36,180 nucleotides of DNA from positions 1 through 36,180 of the forward strand of contig CAKRJT010000029.1 in NCBI GenBank assembly GCA_934351925.1. The letters are read 5' to 3'. This DNA comes from an uncultured Lachnospiraceae bacterium (GTDB taxonomy: Bacteria; Bacillota; Clostridia; Lachnospirales; Lachnospiraceae). Positions 23,364 to 31,621 of the stretch are shown in pieces. The number at the start of each line of letters is the position of its first letter. Position 1 is the stretch's first letter. The notes beneath the pieces are model-generated. The model was not told the origin of the DNA. It made no database searches and saw only the letters and a list, made by a program, of their open reading frames with translations. The position numbers were made by a program, and so were the translations under genes.

Positions 23364-23392
23364 AGTATAAACCAGTTTTTACACAATATCAA
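23364..23392 (-). promoter_or_regulatory. Sigma-A type promoter of the Nudix gene
   Basis: On the minus strand, TTGATA (23387-23392) and TATACT (23364-23369) are 17 bases apart, each 5/6 to consensus. The -35 overlaps the stop codon of the SEDS-PBP gene. No terminator was seen between the two genes, so some read-through is also likely. Confidence 0.65.
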
Positions 23393-26139
23393 TGTTTTTT
23401 ATCATACCAGGCATCAAAAATATCCTTCGCCACATTAACGGCATACCTGTCCGGCGTTCCGTTTTCATTGAAACTCTCGAGCACGACACTGACTATTATC
23501 TCAGGATCATCATAGGGCATATAGCCCACAAAGAGTGAGTGCTCATACCCTTCCGTACCATACTGTGCAGTTCCCGATTTGCCCGCTGCCTCGTATGGAA
23601 CCTCTGAAAACACATGCGGAAAGCCCACCTCAATAACCTGCTTTAGGTGCTCTGAAAGCATCCTTGCCTCATCGCTGTCCATAACCTCACCGTAATACTC
23701 ATCACCGCCCATGCCGTCGTATGAATACTCCGTCCTTCCATCGGGCGTGAGTATCGCCTTCACGATGTACGGCTCATACAATACGCCGCCGTTTGCCACC
23801 GCCTGCATTATGAGCGCGTTGTGAATTGGCGTTATGAGAGTCGCACCCTGCCCAAAGCTGGTCTGCACAAACTCCCACTCAGGCGACATTTTACCTAATG
23901 TGTACTGCGACTTTCCCGTGACAAGCCCAAGCCCGTCATGGTAGTGCAGCTCCTGATTGAATAAGAGTTCCTCCGCCGTTTCGATGCTTATAGCTATATC
24001 CGTGTCAAGACCCATCGTTATGAACGCCCCGTTGCAGGAATGTGCAAACGCGCCGTAGGTGTCAACGCTGCCGTGCGCCGTGTGTCCGACACAGGCGACG
24101 GAAATATTCCCCTTTGTAAAGACCCCGCTGCATTCGTACACGAAGTTCTTAAACCTCTCATCGGCTCCGCACTCTCTGTAATATGCAAGAAGCGTAACCG
24201 TCTTAAAGGTGGAGCCCGGCGGATACAGTCCTGCCACCGCCCTGTTTAACAGTGGTGCATCTGCCTCGGCATCTGTCCCCTCCGCCATGAAGGTATTCGG
24301 GTTGAAATCAGGCTTTGATACCATCGCTATGACAGCGCCTTTTCTGTCCATAACCACGACCGCACCCTTGTTGTTTCCGAGCGCGTCGTAAGCGGCGCTC
24401 TGCATATCGTAGTCGAGCGTCGTCACGACGGAATTGCCCCTGTATTTCTGATTGGTCAGCTCGGCATGCAGCTTGTTGTCAAAGGTGTCACCGCTTCTGG
24501 AGAGCTGATAATTCAGCACACCCTCAAGCCCTGCTCCCTCGCCGTAGGTGTAGCCGACCACATGCGAGAACAGCCGCCCATAGGTATATATTCTCTCTGT
24601 CTTGCCTGACACGGACACAACACTCGCGGCAAGCTCCTCACCTGTAGCCGCATAGATTGAGCCTCGTATTGTCTGCTCCTGCATCTTAGAAAGTCTCCTG
24701 TTATAGGTACAGTCAAGGATACTCTCGTCAAACGAGGCAAGCTCATATATATAATATGCACTTATTATCAGCACGAGAATAAGGCTTCCCACAACCATTC
24801 TCGGTGAGCGCACAGCCTGCTCGCCGGTGTTCTCCCCGGTATTTTTTGCAGCCACTCCCTGCACAATGGCAATCATCATCATAGAGCTTATGACCGAGCT
24901 GCCGCCGTAGCTTACGAACGGAAGTGTGACTCCCGTGCTCGGGATACAATTTATCGTGCCGCCAATATTTAAAAAGCACTGGAAAATATACATTATTCCA
25001 AAGCCGCCTAGAAGCTGCCTGTTAAAGCTGTCCTTATTCTCGGATAGCACCGTTATAATCTCAAAGAACACGTTAAGGCACACCATTATGACGATGATGC
25101 CGAACAGACCGCCGAACTCCTCAGATATCGCCGGAAAGATGAAGTCCTTGGTCACGACAGGAATCGAACCCGGCAGTCCCTTTGTCAGTCCCGTTCCGAA
25201 CCAGCCGCCGTTACCGATGGCAAATATCGACTGCACGAGCTGGTAGCCCTTACCGTCAATGTATTTAAAAGGATTTATCCATACATCAACCCTGACCTTC
25301 ACATGCGATATCACGAAATATGCTCCAACACCCGCCACAAGAGCGCACACGCCTCCGAGGATGAGATATCTGTGCCTGTGGGTGGCATCATAGAGCATGA
25401 CAACGTAGGTCACATAGAATATCAGCGCCGCACCGAGGTCGTTAGACGCCACGAGTATAAGCACATGTGCCGCGGCGCACACCGACGTAACCGCTATCCT
25501 TCCAAGCGATTTTCCCTTGTAAAGCATACAGGCTATGAACATAACGTATGTAAGCTTCACAAACTCTGACGGCTGCAGTGAAAAGCTGCCGATATTTATT
25601 GAAAGATTGGCGCCATACACCGTATTTCCCAGCACGAACACTATTCCAAGCAGCATTATTCCCACAACGCAGTACAGGACATCCAGCTTGATAAGAAAAT
25701 GCAGTTTTTCGACTATCACGGGTACTAAAAGCAGCACAATAGTTCCGCCCCAGATAAGCAGATACTGCCTTATAAGCTTATTCGTGTCAAGTCTTGCAAG
25801 CATTATCATTCCGACGCACATCAGAAACGCCATGTCGTTTAACAGAATCCTGTTGCATTTCGGATAAATCATAGGAAATATGTTCATCAGGAAAAAGAAG
25901 TAAAACAGCTCCATAAACAGGAATACAATAAACAGGAAATCCGCCCTGTTCATAAACAGAATGACATTTCCAAGTACAGTCATGCACAGCACAATTATTA
26001 TCTGCACAATGCCCTTCCTCGTCCTTCCCTGCTCACGCCTTTTCTTATAAAACACATGCCCCAGAAAACCATGGAGGCAGAAAAATGCCCCAAACAGTAA
26101 AAAAACATATTTTGATATAGCCGTTACTATATTAATCAC
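23389..26139 (-). CDS. SEDS glycosyltransferase (FtsW/RodA/SpoVE) fused to class B penicillin-binding protein
   Basis: The 916-residue protein fuses two cell-wall enzymes normally made separately. Residues about 1-430 are polytopic and carry SEDS motifs: SFSLQPSEFVKL (185-196), NDLGAALIFYVTYVVM, GWFGTGLTKG (312-320), KDFIFPAISEEFG with Asp332 at the catalytic region, and FVSYGGSSVISSM. One helix (about 448-467) then leads to a class B transpeptidase: RGSIYAATGEELA, the active-site STFK (Ser643, Lys646), SCN (701-703) and KSGT (854-857). SEDS polymerises lipid II and the transpeptidase crosslinks it. The pedestal region (480-570) is short. It starts with GTG directly after the U32 stop, with AGAGGAG 8 nt upstream. 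I found no frameshift and no sign of truncation. Whether it serves division, elongation or sporulation is not decided by sequence. Confidence 0.93.
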   Translation of the reverse strand: MINIVTAISKYVFLLFGAFFCLHGFLGHVFYKKRREQGRTRKGIVQIIIVLCMTVLGNVILFMNRADFLFIVFLFMELFYFFFLMNIFPMIYPKCNRILLNDMAFLMCVGMIMLARLDTNKLIRQYLLIWGGTIVLLLVPVIVEKLHFLIKLDVLYCVVGIMLLGIVFVLGNTVYGANLSINIGSFSLQPSEFVKLTYVMFIACMLYKGKSLGRIAVTSVCAAAHVLILVASNDLGAALIFYVTYVVMLYDATHRHRYLILGGVCALVAGVGAYFVISHVKVRVDVWINPFKYIDGKGYQLVQSIFAIGNGGWFGTGLTKGLPGSIPVVTKDFIFPAISEEFGGLFGIIVIMVCLNVFFEIITVLSENKDSFNRQLLGGFGIMYIFQCFLNIGGTINCIPSTGVTLPFVSYGGSSVISSMMMIAIVQGVAAKNTGENTGEQAVRSPRMVVGSLILVLIISAYYIYELASFDESILDCTYNRRLSKMQEQTIRGSIYAATGEELAASVVSVSGKTERIYTYGRLFSHVVGYTYGEGAGLEGVLNYQLSRSGDTFDNKLHAELTNQKYRGNSVVTTLDYDMQSAAYDALGNNKGAVVVMDRKGAVIAMVSKPDFNPNTFMAEGTDAEADAPLLNRAVAGLYPPGSTFKTVTLLAYYRECGADERFKNFVYECSGVFTKGNISVACVGHTAHGSVDTYGAFAHSCNGAFITMGLDTDIAISIETAEELLFNQELHYHDGLGLVTGKSQYTLGKMSPEWEFVQTSFGQGATLITPIHNALIMQAVANGGVLYEPYIVKAILTPDGRTEYSYDGMGGDEYYGEVMDSDEARMLSEHLKQVIEVGFPHVFSEVPYEAAGKSGTAQYGTEGYEHSLFVGYMPYDDPEIIVSVVLESFNENGTPDRYAVNVAKDIFDAWYDKKH

Positions 26140-28596
26140 TTAATCTACTCCTCTGTTATAATGTCCTCTCGTATAGTCTTTAACACACTCTCCCGCGGTC
26201 ATAATAAGTTTCTCAACCTCAGCCGCGGTCTCAATCGTGAAGGACATTCTTACCGCAGCCACACCCATGTCATGCAGCTCCTCCTTCCTGTCGAGAAGGT
26301 ACTCCGGGACGCTGTTCAATATAAGATTATAGCAGTAAGCACAGCTATTCACTGCTGCAAGCTGCTTGCCCTTCCTGTCCGTGAGATGGTATACCCCCGG
26401 TCTGCCGCACGGCTTATCCTTAGCCGTATATTTAAGTGTGCAGCCCGCCGTGACCATAAGCGGAAGATAGCCGTATGCCAGCTTCTCAAGATACATGTTC
26501 CCAGCCTTCACCGAGCGGCACAGCCCCCTTAGCTGACCCACATTCAGCTCCTCGGAGAGCGTAAAGTCATGTATTCCAAGCCTCTCATACTCCCAAAACG
26601 CCGGCTTATTATAGGTATACACATTATAATCTGCCACGATTCTTCCGCCAAGCTCCTCGTAGAGTCCGTTGTCCTTCACATACATAAGCTCCTCGGGACT
26701 TCTCACCAGCATGCCATCAAAGCCGGCAGCTTTTATGGCATTCAGATTTCTGTCATACAGTGCGGCTGTGTTCCTTCTGAAAATATACGGCATCGCAAGG
26801 TACGCCTTTACTTTCTTATTATCGTCAGGAACACCCCTGTTGTATTCATCAACCATTCCCTTCATTTTGATGGCGCCGTCAATGCCCGAAAGCTCGGTTG
26901 AAATATATATCCTTGACACAGGCAGTCCATCCACCCCTTCACCGGCTTTTTTTAACACTGCCCCGAGCTGTTCCACGCTCATAACCTGAACCGTAAGCTT
27001 CATATGTTCAGCCCCTGCACTGCGTTCTGTACCATCCATACCCTGCTGCTTTTCATCATCGTGAGCAGCCTCCGGGCACGCTTTCCTGTCGGGCGCATTT
27101 TCCGACAGCAGCCTCTCCTCAAGCTCCGATAAAGCATCTCTTCTTAAATCGTTTAACAGCTTTACGGGAACGAACGGACTCCCCTCTATCTGCGTCTCAA
27201 TATCCTGTTCCCCACAGACAAACACCGTAGTTCCGAGCTTTCTTAGCTGCTTTACGACGTCCTCCCTGAGTGCCGGGCGCTTCTGTGATACCTCGAGCAC
27301 ATCTCCGTACACGTCTGTCTCACGTTCACCCATCGTCACCTTGAGCCGTGCCCTCTCACCTGCCCTGAGCGATATGCTCATCTTTACCGGGAGTTTCCTA
27401 TCCTTGTCGATATATCTTTCCCTCAACTGCAGCAGGAGCGCATTATTTCTGGTTCTGTACACGCCCGTCCCATTCTTCGGATTTCTCGGCAATCCCTTCG
27501 CAAGCGTGAGCTTCCCGCCCTTCTTCGCTGCCGGAACCGTATATTCCGTCCCATCGGAAAACTCGAGCACGTCACCCGCATTGAGTTCCTCCGTCAGAAC
27601 CAGCTCACCGTTTTTCATCGTTCCGACCGCTATTCCCTGATGGTTCGGGCGGTTAAAGGTCATCATATTTTTATCGTTGTGAACGTAGTAGAAGCCCTTG
27701 CAGAAGCCGCCCCTGTTGTATATATCCATAAGCCGCTTTATGTCATTTTCATCGACATTGAAGCCGTCCCGTCCTTTCTCAAGATACATATCGACATATT
27801 TTCTGTAGGCATATGACACGCCCGCAACATACTCGGGGCTCTTCATTCTTCCCTCGATTTTAAGGGAGTACACACCCGCATCGAGGATATCAGGTATCGC
27901 CTCAAGTGTGCACATGTCCTTAGGGCTAAGAAGATATCTGTCGTTAATTCCGTTCATGCTGTAGGTCAGTCTGCACGGCTGTGCACACCTTCCGCGGTTT
28001 CCGCTTCTTCCGCCTATCATGCTGCTCAAAAGGCACTGTCCCGAATAGCAGTAGCACAATGCCCCGTGCACAAAGCTCTCTATCTCCACATCTACATTAT
28101 CATGTATGTCCTTAATCTCAGCCGCCGAGAGTTCTCTCGCAGTGACAACCCTCGAGGCTCCCATGTCCTTTAAAAGCTTCGCTCCGTATTTTCCCGTAAT
28201 GGTCATCTGGGTGCTCGCATGCAGGTCAAGCCCCGGGAAGCTATCCCGCAGAACCGAGAACACACCGTAGTCCTGAACGATGGCTGCATCAAGTCCCGCC
28301 TCGTAGAACGGCTTGATGTACTCCGCCAGCACCTCAAGCTCGTCATTTCTTAAAAGCGTGTTCACTGTAAGGTACACCTTTTTTCCGTACAGGTGTGCCG
28401 TCCTTATGGCGCTTAACAGCTCGTCCCTGTCAAAATTGCCCGCAAAGGCACGCGCACCGAACATGCTGCCGCCAAGGTACACCGCATCAGCACCCGCATT
28501 TATCGCCGCCCTGAAACATTCATAGGTTCCCGCAGGTGCGAGCACCTCCCTGTTTTTTAATCTGTTCTCATATATTATGCTGCCGTTTTCACTCAT
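26140..28596 (-). CDS. U32 family peptidase (RlhA/YhbU-like, with DUF3656-type region)
   Basis: The protein has about 818 residues. The ATG at 28596 is preferred because GGGA lies 6 nt upstream; other in-frame starts lie at 28602 (ATG) and 28611 (GTG). The N-terminal U32 core shows EVLAPAGTYECFRAAINAGADAVYLGG, ASTQMTITGKYGAKLL and a Cys-rich SFVHGALCYCYSGQC...GRCAQPCR that probably binds an iron-sulfur cluster, as seen in RlhA/UbiU-type relatives. A beta-rich middle domain and a second helical domain follow. RlhA hydroxylates 23S rRNA C2501 in E. coli, so an RNA-modifying role is plausible despite the peptidase name. Its stop abuts the SEDS-PBP start. The zapA terminator lies upstream, so it begins its own transcription unit, but no promoter was clear. 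Confidence 0.88.
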   Translation of the reverse strand: MSENGSIIYENRLKNREVLAPAGTYECFRAAINAGADAVYLGGSMFGARAFAGNFDRDELLSAIRTAHLYGKKVYLTVNTLLRNDELEVLAEYIKPFYEAGLDAAIVQDYGVFSVLRDSFPGLDLHASTQMTITGKYGAKLLKDMGASRVVTARELSAAEIKDIHDNVDVEIESFVHGALCYCYSGQCLLSSMIGGRSGNRGRCAQPCRLTYSMNGINDRYLLSPKDMCTLEAIPDILDAGVYSLKIEGRMKSPEYVAGVSYAYRKYVDMYLEKGRDGFNVDENDIKRLMDIYNRGGFCKGFYYVHNDKNMMTFNRPNHQGIAVGTMKNGELVLTEELNAGDVLEFSDGTEYTVPAAKKGGKLTLAKGLPRNPKNGTGVYRTRNNALLLQLRERYIDKDRKLPVKMSISLRAGERARLKVTMGERETDVYGDVLEVSQKRPALREDVVKQLRKLGTTVFVCGEQDIETQIEGSPFVPVKLLNDLRRDALSELEERLLSENAPDRKACPEAAHDDEKQQGMDGTERSAGAEHMKLTVQVMSVEQLGAVLKKAGEGVDGLPVSRIYISTELSGIDGAIKMKGMVDEYNRGVPDDNKKVKAYLAMPYIFRRNTAALYDRNLNAIKAAGFDGMLVRSPEELMYVKDNGLYEELGGRIVADYNVYTYNKPAFWEYERLGIHDFTLSEELNVGQLRGLCRSVKAGNMYLEKLAYGYLPLMVTAGCTLKYTAKDKPCGRPGVYHLTDRKGKQLAAVNSCAYCYNLILNSVPEYLLDRKEELHDMGVAAVRMSFTIETAAEVEKLIMTAGECVKDYTRGHYNRGVD

Positions 28597-28627
28597 CTTC
28601 ATTCCCGTCACTTTCTGCCTGTAGGGC

Positions 28628-28672
28628 TTTTATATAATAGGGAATTTCAAAGAAACTTCCTATTATATAAAA
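28628..28672. repeat. Long AT-rich inverted repeat between U32 and zapA genes
   Basis: TTTTATATAATAGG (28628-28641) and CCTATTATATAAAA (28659-28672) are a perfect 14-bp inverted repeat around a 17-nt loop, and GAA/TTC inside the loop could extend it past a one-base bulge. It lies in the leader of the U32 gene directly after the zapA terminator. The arms contain -10-like TATAAT/TATTAT sequences on both strands. Confidence 0.6.
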
Positions 28673-28698
28673 AAGGGGCTTCCGCTGTGGAAATCCCC
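28669..28698 (-). terminator. Rho-independent terminator of zapA
   Basis: On the minus strand, GGGG-AT-TTCC, a short loop, GGAA-G-CCCC form a strong stem (28675-28698) followed by a run of six T (28669-28674). It starts 7 nt after the zapA stop. Confidence 0.88.
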
Positions 28699-28704
28699 TG
28701 ATAA

Positions 28705-29112
28705 TCAATGATGCCTCGTATCCTTTTGTGCTTCTAACTTAACAATAGTGTCCTTATATTCCTGTACATCCTTTTTAAGCCGGGCAAGCTCGTCCGCCTG
28801 CTTGTCGAACTTGTTCTGTAATGCAATAAGCTCATGCTTGAGGTCGTAGATTTCCTTGTCCTTGCTCTCAAGGTCCCCCTCAAGAGTATCCGCTATCTTC
28901 TTAGCCTTAAAATACTCATCTGCAATATTCAGTTGGATCATAATATTCTGAAATTCCAACGGAAGTCTGTTATACGACTCCATCTTCTTATGCTCGTCTA
29001 ACTTGTTGTCCAGATATGCTGCCACCTTCTGTATGTACTCGCGGCTCTCATATCCGCTCAGTGTAATAACCTTGCCGCCTATCAGCACCTCTGCTTCGTT
29101 CTTCGTTGGCAT
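28705..29112 (-). CDS. zapA: Cell division protein ZapA
   Basis: The ATG at 29112 has AAGGAG 8 nt upstream, giving 135 residues. The N-terminal domain (about 5-45, VLIGGKVITLSGYESREYIQKVAAYLDNKL) matches ZapA, which binds and bundles FtsZ at the division site. The rest is a long coiled coil (about 60-130) with heptads such as DLESKDKEIYDLKHELIALQ. The protein is longer than E. coli ZapA because of this extended coil. It is transcribed as a single gene with its own promoter and terminator, next to the SEDS-PBP and U32 genes, a division-related neighbourhood. Confidence 0.92.
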   Translation of the reverse strand: MPTKNEAEVLIGGKVITLSGYESREYIQKVAAYLDNKLDEHKKMESYNRLPLEFQNIMIQLNIADEYFKAKKIADTLEGDLESKDKEIYDLKHELIALQNKFDKQADELARLKKDVQEYKDTIVKLEAQKDTRHH

Positions 29113-29198
29113 ACAATCCACTCCTTATCAATATAATATCCGCCCATATATCTGACTGCAGATATTATTCTATGTGTAAAAGCTACAAACACTTGTAT

Positions 29199-29227
29199 AT
29201 TATAGCACATAAGCTGTTTACGCACAA
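29199..29227 (-). promoter_or_regulatory. Extended -10 promoter of zapA
   Basis: On the minus strand, TTGTGC (29222-29227) is 17 bases from TATAAT (29199-29204), and a TGC directly before the -10 gives a TGn extension. The -10 is perfect. The predicted leader is about 80 nt. Confidence 0.65.
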
Positions 29228-29233
29228 CAAAAA

Positions 29234-29929
29234 TTATGCACGATTTATCTCAGTCACACTGAGCACCCTGCCCTTGACGCAGAATTTTATATTGCAGCCT
29301 GCATAGCTCATTCCGTATATTCTGTCCTCGTCAGCACCGTCATGTCTGTAGCCCGGTCTCGGATCCTGCGATAAGAGCTCCTTTAACGCAGCAAGACTCT
29401 CATCATCCAGAAGTGAAGCATGCTCATCGTCAATCAGAACCTCCAGCCCGTAATCTCTCACCGCATCGGCAAAGCCGCACACCGCATCAGGGTGGCTGTC
29501 CGTATAGGAAAGATAGGGCTTGATATCATAAATCGGAGTACCGTTTAGCATATCAACACCCGACACTATAAGCTCCGGTCCGTCAGCACCGTCTAAGCTG
29601 ACCTGCTCAAGCTTCACGCAGGACAGACCCATCGGGTTAGGCCGAAACGGTGAGCGCGTCGCGAACACGCCGACACGCTTATTTCCTCCAAGTCTAGGCG
29701 GGCGCACGGTCGGGCTCCACTCCTCCCTCACGCTCTCCGAAAATTTCCAGATAAGCCACAGATGTGAATAACCCTCAATTCCGGCAAGCGCGTCGGCATT
29801 CCTGTACTCAGGCTCGAACACAATTCTGCCCCTGCACTGCTTCACTATTCCACTCTGCCTCGGAATACCGAACTTCTCGTCGAAATCCGTATAAATATGC
29901 GCTATGACCTTTATATTATCCATAATCAT
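29234..29929 (-). CDS. trmO: tRNA t6A37 N6-methyltransferase TrmO (TsaA/YaeB family)
   Basis: The 231-residue protein carries the TrmO signature: a beta-barrel SAM-binding domain with FGIPRQSGIV, RIVFEPEYRNADALAGIEGYSHLWLIW, GVFATRSPFRPNPMGLSCVKL and DMLNGTPIYDIKPYL. It methylates N6-threonylcarbamoyladenosine at position 37 of certain tRNAs using SAM. The C-terminal part, LLSQDPRPGYRHDGADEDRIYGMSYAGCNIKF, matches the long-form family extension. It follows ruvB by 21 bp, in the same transcription direction, and precedes the zapA promoter. The ribosome site before the ATG is weak. Confidence 0.92.
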   Translation of the reverse strand: MIMDNIKVIAHIYTDFDEKFGIPRQSGIVKQCRGRIVFEPEYRNADALAGIEGYSHLWLIWKFSESVREEWSPTVRPPRLGGNKRVGVFATRSPFRPNPMGLSCVKLEQVSLDGADGPELIVSGVDMLNGTPIYDIKPYLSYTDSHPDAVCGFADAVRDYGLEVLIDDEHASLLDDESLAALKELLSQDPRPGYRHDGADEDRIYGMSYAGCNIKFCVKGRVLSVTEINRA

Positions 29930-29950
29930 TGCAACATTCCAATCCGTGTT

Positions 29951-30958
29951 CTAATGTTCAATTCCAAAATGCTTATAGCATAGCTGTGTTGCCACACGCC
30001 CCTTAGGGGTCCTGTTTATGAAGCCATTCTGTATCAGATAAGGTTCATATACATCCTCTATTGTTCCTGCATCCTCGCCTATAGCAGCCGCGAGCGTGTC
30101 GAGACCTACCGGTCCGCCCGCAAACTTCTCCATTATGGTGGTAAGAATAAGTCTGTCGCTCCTGTCAAGCCCCATCTTGTCGACCTCCATCCTGTCGAGG
30201 GAGGCTTTCGCAACCTCATAATCTATCTTACCGTCATACTGAACCTGTGCAAAGTCGCGCACCCTCTTTAGAAGCCTGTTTGCTAGACGCGGTGTTCCCC
30301 TTGAACGTCTTGCCATCTCTTCAGCGCCGGCATCGTCTATCTCTATATTGAGCACCTTCGCAGAGCGCAGAATAATCTTCTTCAGCTCGCTCTCCGTATA
30401 AAAATCCATCTTGCAGATAACACCGAAGCGGTCTCTCAACGGTGCGGTAAGAAGTCCCGCCCTCGTTGTCGCCCCGACAAGCGTGAATTTAGGAAGGTCA
30501 AGTCTTATCGAGCGCGCCGAGGAGCCCTTGCCTATCATGATATCTATGGCAAAGTCCTCCATCGCAGGGTACAGCACCTCCTCCACCTGTCTGTTAAGGC
30601 GGTGTATCTCATCGACAAACAGCAGATCTCCCTCCTGAAGGTTGTTGAGTATCGCCGCCATATCCCCCGGCTTTTCTATCGCAGGCCCCGACGTGACCTT
30701 AAGATGTACACCCATCTCGTTTGCAATTACACCAGCTATTGTGGTCTTTCCAAGTCCCGGCGGTCCATAGAAAAGGCAGTGGTCAAGTGCCTCCTGCCTG
30801 CTCTTTGCCGCTTCTATATATACTTTAAGATTTTTTTTCACCTTCTCCTGGCCGATGTAATCAGCCAGTGCCATCGGACGAAGACTCGACTCAATAGGCA
30901 TGTCCTCTTCCGTAAATTCAGTGGAAATCATCCTCTTTTCCATCAACTGCCGCTCCAT
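29951..30958 (-). CDS. ruvB: Holliday junction branch migration ATPase RuvB
   Basis: The 335-residue AAA+ helicase subunit reads SSLRPMALADYIGQ, Walker A GPPGLGKTT (Lys71), Walker B LLFVDEIHRLNR, sensor I GATTRAGLL with the arginine finger region RDRFG, and a C-terminal winged helix ending QNGFINRTPKGRVATQ. It forms hexamers that drive branch migration with RuvA. It starts 45 bp after ruvA. No ruvC is present in the window, as is usual for Firmicutes, which use RecU. Confidence 0.97.
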   Translation of the reverse strand: MERQLMEKRMISTEFTEEDMPIESSLRPMALADYIGQEKVKKNLKVYIEAAKSRQEALDHCLFYGPPGLGKTTIAGVIANEMGVHLKVTSGPAIEKPGDMAAILNNLQEGDLLFVDEIHRLNRQVEEVLYPAMEDFAIDIMIGKGSSARSIRLDLPKFTLVGATTRAGLLTAPLRDRFGVICKMDFYTESELKKIILRSAKVLNIEIDDAGAEEMARRSRGTPRLANRLLKRVRDFAQVQYDGKIDYEVAKASLDRMEVDKMGLDRSDRLILTTIMEKFAGGPVGLDTLAAAIGEDAGTIEDVYEPYLIQNGFINRTPKGRVATQLCYKHFGIEH

Positions 30959-31003
30959 TCCCTAATATCCATAAACTATCCCTACCAGAAACCTGCATAA
31001 ATC

Positions 31004-31612
31004 CTACATAAATGCAAGCTTCTTAAGCGCTGCCTTTAAGAGCGTCTCCGAGTCCATATCCCCGGTACTGTCGACCAGCTTGACCGCCCTCGTGGCATCA
31101 GCGGCCGAATAGCCAAGCGCCGTGAGTGCCATGACAGCCTCAGCAGCCGCCATATCAGCCATATCGCTCTGAGCCTCATAGCCGCCGTCAGCTCCGTCAA
31201 GCACGTCCTCTATCTTCAGCTTGTCCTTCAGCTCGATAATGAGTTTCTGTGCCGTCTTGCTTCCTATTCCCGGAGTCTTCGATATGGTCTTCGCATCTCC
31301 CGCGAGCACGGCAAATCTCAGATCATCGGGCGACATCGTCGACAGTATGGCAAGCGCGCCCTTAGGTCCTATTCCGCTCACCGTAATCAACAGCTTGAAC
31401 ACCTTAAGATCGTCCTTCGTCAGAAAACCGTACAGACCAAGCACGTCCTCCTTCACATACAGATATGTATGCACCTTCAGTTCGCTGCCTATCGCCGGCA
31501 GCTTTGCAAGTATCGAGCCGGGCATCATAATGGAAAAGCCCATTCCACCGTGGTCGAGCACCACGGAATCCTCGGTCACCTCGACCAGTTCACCTTTTAT
31601 ATATGAAATCAT
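31004..31612 (-). CDS. ruvA: Holliday junction DNA-binding protein RuvA
   Basis: The 202-residue protein has the N-terminal OB domain (MISYIKGELVEV, VHTYLYVKEDVLGLYGF), the two helix-hairpin-helix motifs (VSGIGPKGALAIL and TPGIGSKTAQKLIIELKDKL) and the C-terminal domain III (ALTALGYSAADATRAVK) that binds RuvB. It recognises four-way junctions as a tetramer. It follows the conserved unknown gene by 9 bp, so it is probably in that operon. Confidence 0.97.
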   Translation of the reverse strand: MISYIKGELVEVTEDSVVLDHGGMGFSIMMPGSILAKLPAIGSELKVHTYLYVKEDVLGLYGFLTKDDLKVFKLLITVSGIGPKGALAILSTMSPDDLRFAVLAGDAKTISKTPGIGSKTAQKLIIELKDKLKIEDVLDGADGGYEAQSDMADMAAAEAVMALTALGYSAADATRAVKLVDSTGDMDSETLLKAALKKLAFM

Positions 31613-31621
31613 AGTCTGCGC

